Positions 49,126 through 59,500 of a DNA stretch of 64,000 nt are shown here, piece after piece (the stretch's first letter is position 1; the number at the start of each line of letters is the position of its first letter). The stretch covers positions 1-64,000 of the forward strand of contig JACKAB010000011.1 of NCBI GenBank assembly GCA_020635285.1. The letters are read 5' to 3'. The notes beneath the pieces are model-generated. The model made no database searches. It was not told where the DNA came from and was given only the letters and a program-made list of their open reading frames with translations. A program made the position numbers and the translations under genes. Source of the stretch: Ignavibacteriales bacterium (GTDB lineage Bacteria > Bacteroidota > Ignavibacteria > Ignavibacteriales > Melioribacteraceae).

Positions 49126-51516
49126 ATGAAAACTTCATTAAAATATTTTAGCATTTCGTTTTTTATAATTATTTCATTTGGCTGCTCAAAGCCTAATAAA
49201 ATTAAAGATATTATTCCACCGATTAAAATTACTTCAGGCACTCAAGATTCTGTTGTTGTGAGCGATTTGTTTTATGCTGATAATTACTCAATTAAATTTA
49301 ATGCGAATCCCAATTTAGAAACAAAGTATGATGAACTTTCCCAAAAGATTTACTTAAAAGCTGATTCAAATTTTGAAGGAATAACCCTGTTAGAATTTGA
49401 AGCTGATATGAATGTTTATGAAATACCAGTGATTTCCAAAAAACAAAAGTTATATACATTCTCTTTTAAGCCAGATAAAAAATATGAGAAGTTAAATTTG
49501 TTCGGAAGTTTCAATGGCTGGGATAGATCCAACTTAACAATGACTGACAAAAATGGCGATGGAACTTTTGAAGCAAGCGTTCCATTAGAGCCGGGGAGCT
49601 ATCAGTATAAATTTTTTGCTGATGGAGTTGAAATCGAAGATCCAAATAATCCCGAAAAAGTTTCTAATGGAATGGGAAGTTATAATTCACTTTTCTCAGT
49701 CAATGAGATTGATAATGGAAAATTATTTCTTCACATTGGTAAATTTAAATATGATGATAGTTATTCCGAGTTTTCTTTTTTAGTTCAAGACTCTAAGCAA
49801 TCAGTTATAAATAAAAAAAATATAATTGCATTACTTAATAATTCCAAAGTTGAAGAAAGCATTATAAGTATTGACAAAAATGAAATAGTCCTAAAATTAG
49901 AAACTGCATTATTAAAAGGTGAAAATACATTACGCTTATTATTATCAGATGGTGAAAGAGTGTCAAACATTCAAACAGTAAAATTGTTTGATGGAAAACC
50001 TGCTAATAATTCAAACTTTACATGGAATGACGCAATTATTTATTCTCTTATGATTGACAGATTTGAAGATGGAGATCCATCAAATAGTATTCCGGTAAAA
50101 CATGATTCGCTTTCTCCCAAAGCAAATTATATGGGCGGTGATCTAAAAGGTGTGATGGATAGATTAAACGGTGGTTATTTTGATTCGCTTGGCGTAAATG
50201 TAATTTGGATTTCTCCAGTTTATGATAATCCAAATAGTGCATATAAAGAATATCCAGCGCCACATAGATATTATTCAGGTTACCATGGTTATTGGCCAAT
50301 AAGTTCTGATAAGGTAGATGAACATTTTGGAACAATTGAAGACGTAAAAAAAATAGTACAGACTGCTCACAAGCATAATATAAAAGTTCTTTTAGATTTT
50401 GTATCTAATCATGTTCATATTGAACATCCATTTTATAAAGAGCACAGAAATTGGTTTGGACAACTTAACCTTCCCGATGGAAGATTGAATTTAAGATTTT
50501 GGGATGAGTTTAGATTAACAACTTGGTTTGAACCATATCTTCCATCATTTGATTATTTGGGATCGAAAGAAGCTTTAGAAAAAATGGCTGACTTAGCAGT
50601 TTGGTGGTTAAAAGAAACTGGAGCAGATGGATATAGACATGATGCTGTGAAGCATGTTCCAAATGAATTTTGGCGCAAATTAAATGAAAAAGAAAACAAA
50701 GAATTAAATTCTCAAAGAATTCTTCCTGTATATCAAATTGGAGAAACCTTTGGCAGTTATGATTTAATAAGCTCCTATGTAAATAATGGTCAGCTTAATG
50801 CACAATTTAATTTTAACTTATATGATGTTGCTCTTCCAACTTTTATAAGAGATAATGCAAGTTTTAGTGTTTTAGATAAAGAAATGCAAAAAACATTTTC
50901 AGTTTATGGTGTTAATCATTTGATGGGAAATATTATGGATAGCCATGACAAAAATAGATTTATGGCTTTTGCAGATGGAGATTTGGATGCTAGCGAATGG
51001 AGTGCAATTGAAGAAGGATGGAATAATCCGCCTAAGGTTGATAATCCAGAAAGTTATAAAAAATTGATATTGTATATGGCTTATATGAATACAATTCCTG
51101 GTTTGCCTGTTGTTTATTACGGAAGTGAATTTGGAATGACTGGAGCTTCTGATCCCGACAATAGAAGAATGATGAGATTCGATGACCAATTAAATAAATA
51201 CGAAAAAAATACTTTGTCGGAGGTTTCAAAAATTATACATCTCAGAAAAGAACATCCGGCATTAAGATATGGTGATTTTTACACTTTGCAAGCTGATGAA
51301 AACATTTACGCATTTATCAGATCAGACATGAACGAAAAGATTTTGGTAATATTAAATAAAAGTAAAAGTGAGAAGGTGTTGAGTTTGAAATTTCCTGAAA
51401 TCATTGAATTGCAAAGTGCAACTGAATTGCCGTCTAATCAAAATCATTTAATTGTGAATGGAGAATTACTTTTAAACATTCCAGCAATGAATTGGAAAAT
51501 ATTGAATATTAACTAA
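49126..51516 (+). CDS. GH13 alpha-amylase-family lipoprotein
   Basis: A secreted, lipid-anchored glycoside hydrolase of the alpha-amylase family, acting on alpha-glucans. I choose ATG at 49126, giving a 796-residue protein with lipobox SFGC (about residue 22). Domains: an N-terminal beta region; an AMPK/CBM48-like module with LFGSFNGWDRSNLTM and YQYKFFADG (about 115-200); and the (beta/alpha)8 barrel with VIWISPVYDN, DFVSNHVHIEH, GYRHDAVKHV (nucleophile about residue 506), QIGETFGSY (acid about 540) and MDSHDKNRF (aspartate about 608). All three catalytic acids are present. The C-terminal domain is short. It likely degrades starch-like polymers at the cell surface. Confidence 0.9.
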   Translation: MKTSLKYFSISFFIIISFGCSKPNKIKDIIPPIKITSGTQDSVVVSDLFYADNYSIKFNANPNLETKYDELSQKIYLKADSNFEGITLLEFEADMNVYEIPVISKKQKLYTFSFKPDKKYEKLNLFGSFNGWDRSNLTMTDKNGDGTFEASVPLEPGSYQYKFFADGVEIEDPNNPEKVSNGMGSYNSLFSVNEIDNGKLFLHIGKFKYDDSYSEFSFLVQDSKQSVINKKNIIALLNNSKVEESIISIDKNEIVLKLETALLKGENTLRLLLSDGERVSNIQTVKLFDGKPANNSNFTWNDAIIYSLMIDRFEDGDPSNSIPVKHDSLSPKANYMGGDLKGVMDRLNGGYFDSLGVNVIWISPVYDNPNSAYKEYPAPHRYYSGYHGYWPISSDKVDEHFGTIEDVKKIVQTAHKHNIKVLLDFVSNHVHIEHPFYKEHRNWFGQLNLPDGRLNLRFWDEFRLTTWFEPYLPSFDYLGSKEALEKMADLAVWWLKETGADGYRHDAVKHVPNEFWRKLNEKENKELNSQRILPVYQIGETFGSYDLISSYVNNGQLNAQFNFNLYDVALPTFIRDNASFSVLDKEMQKTFSVYGVNHLMGNIMDSHDKNRFMAFADGDLDASEWSAIEEGWNNPPKVDNPESYKKLILYMAYMNTIPGLPVVYYGSEFGMTGASDPDNRRMMRFDDQLNKYEKNTLSEVSKIIHLRKEHPALRYGDFYTLQADENIYAFIRSDMNEKILVILNKSKSEKVLSLKFPEIIELQSATELPSNQNHLIVNGELLLNIPAMNWKILNIN

Positions 51517-51634
51517 AGTATAAATTATAAATACTTAAAGATATTATAGATCTAATATTTTTGACTTGCAAATAAATATCTTAAAACTTACTTTAAAAAT
51601 TACATTTTATAAGTGAAATTTTGAGGAGATTACA

Positions 51635-52759
51635 ATGAAATTTAAAAGTATTCTTTTAATGATTTTTGCGACTCTACTGCTAGTAAATTGTAATGAAAAA
51701 AATCCCATAGAACCTGAAATCCAAAATCACTCTAGATCAGTAAATGAAAAACTTGATTTCTTTACAAATACATTTATTGAAAATTCTGATATGGAAGATG
51801 GCACTAATAATTATTGGAATGGAAGTTCTAATTATTCAAATTTTTCTTTTGAATATTCGGATCAGGAATTTCATTCCTCTTCACATTCTTTGAAGATTAC
51901 TGCATTAACTGCTCACCAAGGGCAATTTGCTTATTGGGCACAAACTTTATCAGCTGAAAATTTAACAAGTAATAAATTAGTTGCATCCATTGTAATTAAG
52001 TATAATAATATTACCAGTGATGGAATAGCATTCGCAATACGCGGAGATAATACAGCAACACCTACCGGAAGTGGAGAAGTTTTCAATTCTACTCAAAATA
52101 AAATTAAACTAACTGGTACAAGTGATTGGCAAACAATTGAAATTAGCCTTGATAATGTTCCAGCTGATGTTAAATCAATCACAATATATATGTTGATTGC
52201 CTCACCAACTGGCAGTGTCTATTTTGATGACTTAAATTTAGCAACTACAGAAGCAGTTATTACTGAACCGAATTATAGTTTAAAAAACACTGATTTTGAA
52301 ACCGGGATTTCATATCCAGAAAATTGGTGGTATGGTGCAACTAATCGTCAGTTATTTAATATAAATTATGTCAGTGATGTTTCTCTTTCTGCAAATCATT
52401 CTGTTGAAATTTCTTCAAATGCTTCTAAGGAAGAATTTGCATTTTGGGCACAGACAATTTTAGCCGATCAATTTATTGGGAAACAAGCCGAACTAAAAGT
52501 AAATCTAAAAGCCGAAAACATTACCGGGGATGGAATAGCAATTGCAGTAAGAGGTGATGATTCTGCTACTCCTGAAGGATACGGCGAAATATTTTTTACA
52601 AGTCAAAAACAGCAATTAATTTCAGGTACGTTTGATTGGAAGACTTTTACTGTAAAGACAGATAATATTCCGGATTATATTAAATCCATTACAATTTATC
52701 TTGTATATCTTCCCAATACTTCCGGTAATATATATTTTGATAATGTTAGCCTTGAATAA
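51635..52759 (+). CDS. Lipoprotein with two tandem jelly-roll-like domains
   Basis: A 374-residue predicted lipoprotein (lipobox LVNCNEK, about residue 19) made of two related domains of about 160 residues. Each contains FAYWAQTL/FAFWAQTI, TSDGIAFAIRGD/TGDGIAIAVRGD, a SDWQTIEI/FDWKTFTV strand and an IYFDN or VYFDDL ending. This resembles carbohydrate-binding jelly-roll modules, but I do not recognise the family. It follows the GH13 lipoprotein by 118 bases on the same strand, which would fit a binding partner. That is inference. A strong GAGGAGATT ribosome-binding site precedes the ATG. Confidence 0.75.
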   Translation: MKFKSILLMIFATLLLVNCNEKNPIEPEIQNHSRSVNEKLDFFTNTFIENSDMEDGTNNYWNGSSNYSNFSFEYSDQEFHSSSHSLKITALTAHQGQFAYWAQTLSAENLTSNKLVASIVIKYNNITSDGIAFAIRGDNTATPTGSGEVFNSTQNKIKLTGTSDWQTIEISLDNVPADVKSITIYMLIASPTGSVYFDDLNLATTEAVITEPNYSLKNTDFETGISYPENWWYGATNRQLFNINYVSDVSLSANHSVEISSNASKEEFAFWAQTILADQFIGKQAELKVNLKAENITGDGIAIAVRGDDSATPEGYGEIFFTSQKQQLISGTFDWKTFTVKTDNIPDYIKSITIYLVYLPNTSGNIYFDNVSLE

Positions 52760-52856
52760 TTTTATTATCAATAAAAATATTAGCCTAATTCTAATAAAGT
52801 TTTGGGTTTTATTTTATGTTTTTACTACTAGCTGAAAAATATAATATGGTCTTAAA

Positions 52857-53126
52857 ATGGATCCGGATACATTCGCTCTAGTATTTATAATTGTATTTGT
52901 GATAATTCTTTTAATTGGAATTATTTATGCAATTGTTTCCAAAAATATGAGAGGTGGCGGAGGAAGCTCATTTAATTCAGTTACTTTCTTTGGAGCAACT
53001 TCTCAATTCCAAAATGTAGAGCAGAAAGCAGCAATGGAACATATCTTAGAAGAACAAGCTGGTAAAAAGATGGAAGAGCAAGAAACCGGGGAGCCGAAAA
53101 AAAATAATCTAAAAAAGAACGCTTAA
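52857..53126 (+). CDS. Small membrane protein, 89 residues
   Basis: Unrecognised. It has one N-terminal membrane segment (about residues 7-29, ALVFIIVFVIILLIGIIYAI), a GGGGSS linker, and a charged, Glu/Lys-rich cytoplasmic tail (MEHILEEQAGKKMEEQETGE) that could form a helix. ATG start, weak ribosome-binding site. A strong terminator follows 20 bases after the stop. Confidence 0.65.
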   Translation: MDPDTFALVFIIVFVIILLIGIIYAIVSKNMRGGGGSSFNSVTFFGATSQFQNVEQKAAMEHILEEQAGKKMEEQETGEPKKNNLKKNA

Positions 53127-53142
53127 AGGTTTCATAAAGAAA

Positions 53143-53170
53143 AAAATGCCGGAGTTAAATCCGGCATTTT
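53143..53170 (+). terminator. Bidirectional intrinsic terminator
   Basis: TGCCGGA (53147-53153) pairs with TCCGGCA (53160-53166) around GTTAAA, with an A run upstream and a T run downstream. It ends the small membrane protein gene on the plus strand and can also end the convergent DUF4139 gene on the minus strand. Confidence 0.9.
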
Positions 53171-53193
53171 AGTTTATCGTACTCAATAAAAAA

Positions 53194-54558
53194 TTAATTC
53201 ACATATCTTACTTTATAATTTAAAACTGTTTCAGAATCAGAGCTAATTGGCACTTGGAATGTTACAGATTGAGCATTCTTCTTTTTATACTCAATTGTGC
53301 TGTTTAATATTTCCCAGTTTAATCCCAAATATCTTTCAACTTCAACAACAACTTTATCATTTTTTCTATTTTTAATTTTTACTTCAAAAGTTTGTTCGTA
53401 AACTCGGTCAGTAATTTTTTTATGTTCTACTTGACTTTCTTCTGCAATAACGTCAAAAGCATCACCAATTTTTAATTTTATTGTTTCATTTTTTGGAGTA
53501 TGATCAACCAAGTCTTCCCCAATAAATTCAATACTTTCTCCGTCAGATTTATAAACTCTTACCTTTCCTTTTGGCATTGGTACGCCAAGATTTTGTTCCT
53601 CTTTATTTTGAAATTCCATAATAACATTTACTTTGCCATTTGTGTTATAACCGGTTGAACGGTATAAATATTTTTTCTTTGCATCGACATTTTGTGCTTC
53701 AAATAAAGAAATTTGTTTGGTTTCATTATCAGCTAAAGTTGTTTTGCGTTGTAAATTATAAATATGATATTCAAAAAAATCCTTTTCCTCAAATTGAGGG
53801 GCGGCCACGTCAGACATGGCCATTGATTGCACCATTTCTCTTCCTTTGTATAGATTTCTGTTATCCTGCACACGGTTTACATCGCCGGCAACCAGTTTTA
53901 GTTTTGCATTTTTATAAGTAGAACCTGAGTTATTTTCAATACTTACCCAAGCATTTAAATCTAGTTTTGTGTCATCTTTGTTTAAAACTGCTACATATTC
54001 TGTATGCCAATTCATTCCTTGGGTTTGATATGAAACTTCAACATCCTGATTCCCAGATTTGTTTGAATTTAATTGCCAGACTAAAGTTGGTTTTGTAATT
54101 AGTCCTTCCGGTAGCGAACCAACATTAAACCTATATTTTGCAGTACTTGGAAGCATTGTTAAGCCGCCTTCTTTTGTTTCCAAAACTATTTGTCCGCCTA
54201 ATGCCGAAAGTAGTTTCCCTTCAACCAATTCATTATTCTCATTAATTAGTTGAACATTTTTATCAACATATTTTTGCAGAATTTTATCTAAGCTTACTAA
54301 ATCGTATTGATAATTTTGTTCTAAAACTTCGCCATTGAATTTTATGTGCACACTTGTTGGATCAATTAACTTTGCAACATCCGTTATGGCAACTTCAGAA
54401 GCTCCAGAATTTAAATTGATATTTCTGATATCCTTTATTACACCAAGATTACTATTATAAACTGTAACTGCTAATTCTTTTTGAACTGCTTCTTGTGCGG
54501 AAAGATTCGGGGCAACGGCCAATGAAAAAAGTGATAAAAAAAGTGGCAACTGTTTCAT
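53194..54558 (-). CDS. DUF4139 domain protein (mucoidy inhibitor MuiA-like)
   Basis: A 454-residue secreted or periplasmic protein with a signal peptide (about 1-21, ending LSAQEA). Residues about 22-110 form the N-terminal part (ELAVTVYNSNLGVIKDIRNI); about 180-454 form DUF4139, with MNWHTEYVAVL, LNAWVSIENNSGSTYKNAKL and LVAGDVNRV (about 235). The ending ETVLNYKVRYVN is typical. The function is unknown. It is divergent from the SRPBCC gene. Confidence 0.85.
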   Translation of the reverse strand: MKQLPLFLSLFSLAVAPNLSAQEAVQKELAVTVYNSNLGVIKDIRNINLNSGASEVAITDVAKLIDPTSVHIKFNGEVLEQNYQYDLVSLDKILQKYVDKNVQLINENNELVEGKLLSALGGQIVLETKEGGLTMLPSTAKYRFNVGSLPEGLITKPTLVWQLNSNKSGNQDVEVSYQTQGMNWHTEYVAVLNKDDTKLDLNAWVSIENNSGSTYKNAKLKLVAGDVNRVQDNRNLYKGREMVQSMAMSDVAAPQFEEKDFFEYHIYNLQRKTTLADNETKQISLFEAQNVDAKKKYLYRSTGYNTNGKVNVIMEFQNKEEQNLGVPMPKGKVRVYKSDGESIEFIGEDLVDHTPKNETIKLKIGDAFDVIAEESQVEHKKITDRVYEQTFEVKIKNRKNDKVVVEVERYLGLNWEILNSTIEYKKKNAQSVTFQVPISSDSETVLNYKVRYVN

Positions 54559-54727
54559 AATAACTCCAATTAAATGATTTTGATTATTCTCTTTAACTTG
54601 CTAAAAATATAAATGTTCCAAATCAATCACTAATAAAAGTCGTTAAACTTTTGTATTTTATAAAATAGATGAAAATAAATTAGAAAATATTTAAATATTT
54701 TGGCTGAAATAAAAGAGAAGGAAGAAT

Positions 54728-55153
54728 ATGTTCGAATCAAAGATTGTTTTAGATTCAATTAAATTATCGGTTACATTGCCAGTTGAGCCCAAGAAAGTTT
54801 ATAACGCTTGGCTTAGCAGTAAAAAACATTCTGCATTTACAAAAAGTGAAGCTCACATTGAAAAGAAAGTCGGTAGCACTTTTACCGCCGGCGAAGGTTA
54901 TATTTCCGGAACAACAGAATTGCTGCATATGAACAAAAGAATTGTTCAAACTTGGCGCACTACTGATTTTACTGAGGAAGACAAAGATTCAACATTAGAA
55001 ATTAGCTTTGAAAATGTTGAAAAAGGAACAAAGGTTTCAATAGTGCACACTGATTTACCGAAAGATTCCGGGAACAAATATAAAAAGGGCTGGAGAGATA
55101 ATTACTTCAAACCGATGAAAGAATATTTTGTTGTTCAAGAAGAAGTAAAGTAA
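54728..55153 (+). CDS. SRPBCC (AHSA1-like) domain protein
   Basis: A 141-residue START/Bet v 1-fold protein of the AHSA1 subgroup: LPVEPKKVYNAWLSSKKHSA near the start and IVQTWRTTDF (about residues 73-82), then a C-terminal helix with KKGWRDNYFKPMKEYF. Such proteins bind small hydrophobic ligands or act as co-chaperone relatives; ligand unknown. Ribosome-binding site GAGAAGGAAGAAT. Confidence 0.85.
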   Translation: MFESKIVLDSIKLSVTLPVEPKKVYNAWLSSKKHSAFTKSEAHIEKKVGSTFTAGEGYISGTTELLHMNKRIVQTWRTTDFTEEDKDSTLEISFENVEKGTKVSIVHTDLPKDSGNKYKKGWRDNYFKPMKEYFVVQEEVK

Positions 55154-55463
55154 ATTTTTATAATATATCATACTTATAAAATCACTCTTTAAAAATAATT
55201 AAACTTCATTGTGAAGATTCCTCCAAATATTTTAGCTGCTGAAAAAGTAAAATAATTTGGATAGATATAATTGTAATTTATTTTAAATTTTTAATCTTTT
55301 TATAGATCAATCTTTTCTATTTCTAAAATTCCGCTTGGTTAGAATTCCCTAATTTGCTTTATTTAAGGCTGTTATTTAAAATAATAATACATGTTTGACT
55401 TCTTTAATTGCCACTTCTCAACAGTGGCAATTTTCTTTTTAATAATATTTAAAATACTGGAAT
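55154..55463. other. Intergenic region before the YitT gene
   Basis: AT-rich, no open frame of interest. It contains the hairpin at 55406-55440 listed separately. A CATGTTTG (55390-55397) resembles a -7 promoter box with one mismatch. Nothing else is evident. Confidence 0.5.
55406..55440 (+). terminator. Hairpin plus T run in the YitT leader
   Basis: AATTGCCACT (55406-55415) pairs with AGTGGCAATT (55423-55432) around TCTCAAC, followed by TTCTTTTT. A strong intrinsic terminator 29-35 bases before the YitT gene. It could end transcription from the SRPBCC gene, although that stop is about 250 bases upstream, or act in a leader. Confidence 0.75.
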
Positions 55464-55469
55464 TTGGAA

Positions 55470-56405
55470 ATGACAAAATTACTTAGCGGTAAATATCCAA
55501 TAATCGATTATATAGCAATAACAATCGGTGCAGCTTTTATGGCACTTGGAATTGGAGTTTTTTTAGTTGATGCCCAGGTTGTGCCGGGTGGGGTTAGCGG
55601 TCTTTCAATGGCTTTACATTATTTAAGTGGAAACAAAATACCAATTGGATTAATGATCTGGGTGTTTAACGTTCCCCTTTATTTATGGGGATTAAAAGAA
55701 CTTGGTAAAAGTTTTGGAATAAGAACTTTTTACGGTTTTACTCTGAGTTCGTTTTTTATTGATTTTTTTAGAGGCGATATGCCGGGATTTGAATTTGTCA
55801 GACTTCAGGATACTCAAACAATAAAAGACTTATTAAACAATGATTTTCTATTTTTGATTTTAATCGGGGCGGCATTATTAGGAATTGGTTTGGGAATAAT
55901 ATTTAAGTTTAAGGGAACAACAGCTGGTTCAGATATTATCGCAGCAATCTTACAAAAAAGATATGGAGTGAAACCAGGGCAGGCAATTATGTTTGTCGAC
56001 TTATTTGTAATTGCATTTGCCGGTTTTATTATTGAAGTAAAACATTTAGCAGTGGTAAGACCAGCGTTTTCATTAACTCTTTATGCAATATTCCTACTTT
56101 TTGTTTCAGCTAGATTAGTTGATGCAATTATTGACGGATTCGATTATGCCAGAGCTGCTTATATCATTTCTGATAAATTTTTAGAAATTGAAGATGCAAT
56201 TCAAAATACTTTAAGTAGGGGAGCCACAGCTTTAAAATCCAGAGGCTTATATCAAAATGTTGAAAGAGAAGTTATTGTTGCCATTGTTACCTTAAAAGAA
56301 TTAGGAAAACTTCAAGAACTCATAAGAGATATTGATCCAGATGCTTTTGTGGTAATTAATAATGTTCACGAAGTTTTGGGGAATGGATTTAGGAGGAGGA
56401 TTTAG
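55470..56405 (+). CDS. YitT family membrane protein
   Basis: A 311-residue membrane protein with about five or six membrane segments (about 15-220) and a C-terminal cytoplasmic DUF2179 domain (about 225-311, ISRGATALKSRGLYQNVER then EVIVAIVTLKEL). The YitT motif VVPGGVSGLSMALHY (about residues 33-47) and FKGTTAGSDIIA (about 146) are clear. Function unknown. I choose ATG at 55470; an in-frame TTG lies at 55464. Confidence 0.88.
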   Translation: MTKLLSGKYPIIDYIAITIGAAFMALGIGVFLVDAQVVPGGVSGLSMALHYLSGNKIPIGLMIWVFNVPLYLWGLKELGKSFGIRTFYGFTLSSFFIDFFRGDMPGFEFVRLQDTQTIKDLLNNDFLFLILIGAALLGIGLGIIFKFKGTTAGSDIIAAILQKRYGVKPGQAIMFVDLFVIAFAGFIIEVKHLAVVRPAFSLTLYAIFLLFVSARLVDAIIDGFDYARAAYIISDKFLEIEDAIQNTLSRGATALKSRGLYQNVEREVIVAIVTLKELGKLQELIRDIDPDAFVVINNVHEVLGNGFRRRI

Positions 56406-56547
56406 TTTCAAAAACATCTTTATGTAATATTATTTGTAAATCAGTTATTAAACTATGTTTTGTCAATAAAAATTATTTTAGAATACTTTGCTAAATTTTT
56501 TTCTAAATTATTGTTTAAAATGATTACAAATAAAATTTAAGCACTGC

Positions 56548-59500
56548 ATGACTAGTCATAGAAACAAAAATTCATTGGGAATATTTAAAAAATTTCTCTT
56601 ATCATTTTTGTTTCTATCACTTTTACCACTAACAATTTTTGGCCTTTTAACATTTCTCTCAATCCAATCAACCGGCGACAAAATAATAAGCGATGCTTTT
56701 TTAATGGTTGATCTAAAAACACAAAAAACTTTAGAAATCCAGGCATCCTCTGTAGCAAGAAGAGTTGAAAATTTTTTACACAAATGTGAAAATGATTTAT
56801 TTGACCTTGTTAACAGACCTATAAATTCAGAAACATTGCTTTCTTTTTCAAAAAATATTCAGGGCGGAATTTGGGAAAGGTACGGACAAGATGATCAGAT
56901 TCTTGAAAGGAAATATTTTTTACCAATTTATAAAGAAATTAGTTTTATTGATCTAAATGGAAATGAAAAAATTAAGATTAAAAATTCTAAAATTGTTGAT
57001 CAATCAGAATTAAAAAATATTGTTAATATCAAAAATACAACATATAAATGCGAAACTTATTTTTCTGAACTTTCCAAATTAAAGAAAGGAGACATTTATT
57101 TTTCAAGACTTTATGGATTTCATGTTTCTATGAAAGAACAATTGAAGAATGCAAATGATCTTATGTTTGCAGTTGATGGTAAAGAGTATGATGGCTTATT
57201 TAGGATTGGCAGCATTGTTCATGACCGATCTGGAAATAAAATTGGTTATTTACTTTTAGGTTTAGATCATCGTCATCTAATGGAATTTACTCAACATATT
57301 TTACCAAACAGTAATGAACAAACTGTCTTCCCTTCGTATAACTCGGGTGATTATGCTTTTATCTTTGATGATGAAGGATGGATAATTACTCATCCCAAAT
57401 TTTGGGATATTAAAGGTTATGATACAATGGGACATCTTGTTCAGCCATATTCTAAAGATAGTCCCAAGGAATTAATTGATGAAGGAAAAATTCCATTTAA
57501 CTTATTTTATGCTGGTTTTATTCACGAGAATTATCCGGTTGTTGCTAATAATATTTTGAACAAAGAAATTTCTTCTGTTATAACAACTAATGTTGGCGGA
57601 ATTAAAAAAATAATGGCATTTGCTCCTATCAAATTCTCTAAAAGTGTTTATAAAAAACATGGTGTATTTGGCGGAGTAACCATAGGTTCTGAAATTACAA
57701 AATTTCAAATCCCTTCTTATAAAATTAGGGATGATATTAGCGCTGCTCTTCATTTCATTATCCGTAATATTTTATTATTTATTCTGGGCACTTTTATAAT
57801 TGCAGTTATTGCATCCTGGTTTATCTCAAGGCATTTTACAAATCCAATAATTAAGTTAACACAATTCGCACAAATTGTTGCAGAAGGTGAACTGGACCAT
57901 TCAATTACTTCCAATCGGGTTGATGAAATTGGAATTTTAACGGATTCATTTAATAAAATGACATCTGAAATAAAAAAGGGTCGAAATCAAATTTTATTTT
58001 CTTATCGTGAACTCCAGGACTCTGAAAAAAATATTGCTAATTATGCCAAAGATTTAGAGTATCAATTAAAAATTTTAAGAAGTATTCAAAATATTGGAAA
58101 TATTTTAGGCTCCACATTTGAGTTAAATTCAATATTAAAGTATATACTTCAATCATGTGTTGAAACCGTAAATTTTGATAGAGCCATTCTATATTTAATT
58201 GATTCTGAGAATGAAAATTATTTAGAATGTAAAGAAATGTATGGTTTTTCTGAAGATGAAGAAAAATCAGCTATCAACTCAAAATATAATATTGAAAATG
58301 TTGATTGCATTGAAACAAGAGTAGTTAAATCTGGAGAAATAATTTTTGTTGATGATTTTGAAAATTATAATGATGCAACTTCTACTGATATTAAAATTAG
58401 AAAAATTGCTAAAAGTAATTCATTCGTTTTTGTTCCACTTAGAGTTAAAGAAAAAATTATTGGAATATTGGGTGCGGATAAATTACGAAGCAAAATGGAA
58501 ATTACAGAAACGGATATCAATTCTTTACAAATACTTGCTAACCAAGCCTCAAGAGTAATTGAAAATACTATGCTATATACGGAAGTGATAAACCAAAGAA
58601 ATTTTGTGGAAGACATTATTTCCAATATGATAAATGGTGTAATTTCTACAGATGGAAATGGAAAAATAACTTCAATTAACAAAGCCGCCAAAGACATTCT
58701 TAATCTAAAAAGTGAAAAAGTTATTGGACTTCAGTTCTGGAATTTATTTGTCGATTCGGAAAATCTAATGGCTGATATGAGAAAGTCACTAGCTGAAACT
58801 AACATTTATAAAGGATATAACGTTGAAATTAATTTAGGCGATAATATCAAGTATATAAATATAAATGCTTCTAGAGTTTATCATAACAATATCCACACTA
58901 ATTCAATTATTATTTTGGAAGATGTAACTGAGCGAAAAATAATTGAAGAAGAATTACAGAATGTAAATAGACTAGCATCACTTGGTAAATTCGCTGCCGG
59001 CATTGCTCATGAAATTAGAAATCCATTAACCGGACTTTCATTATTTTTAGACGATTTGCATGATAATCTAGATTCTAAGAATAAAGGTTATTCACAAATG
59101 ATCACAACTGCGTTAAGTGAAATTGAACGATTGGATCACCTTATAAAAGAAATATTGGAATATGCTCTGCCGGTAAAAAGTAATTACCGATTAAGTAATG
59201 TAAACGATATTATTAATAGCATTATAATTTTAGTTGATAATCAAATTAAAAATTCCAATATAAATCTTTCACTCAACCTGAAAAATGAATTGCCATTAAT
59301 AAGTGTTGATCCAGAAAAAATAAAACAAGCGCTTATTAATATTATTCTGAATTCTATTTATATTATGAACAATGGCGGCAGTTTGATAATTACAACCAAA
59401 ACGGCTAAATTGAAGTTCATCGAACTTATTATTGAAGACACAGGTAAGGGACTGACAAAGGAAGAACTTAAAAATTTATTCGATCCATTTTATACAAATA

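Noticed and set aside
54684..54701. Perfect 18-base palindrome AAAATATTTAAATATTTT between DUF4139 and SRPBCC genes
   Set aside because: Low-complexity A/T sequence in an AT-rich genome; could be an operator but expected by chance too often to claim.
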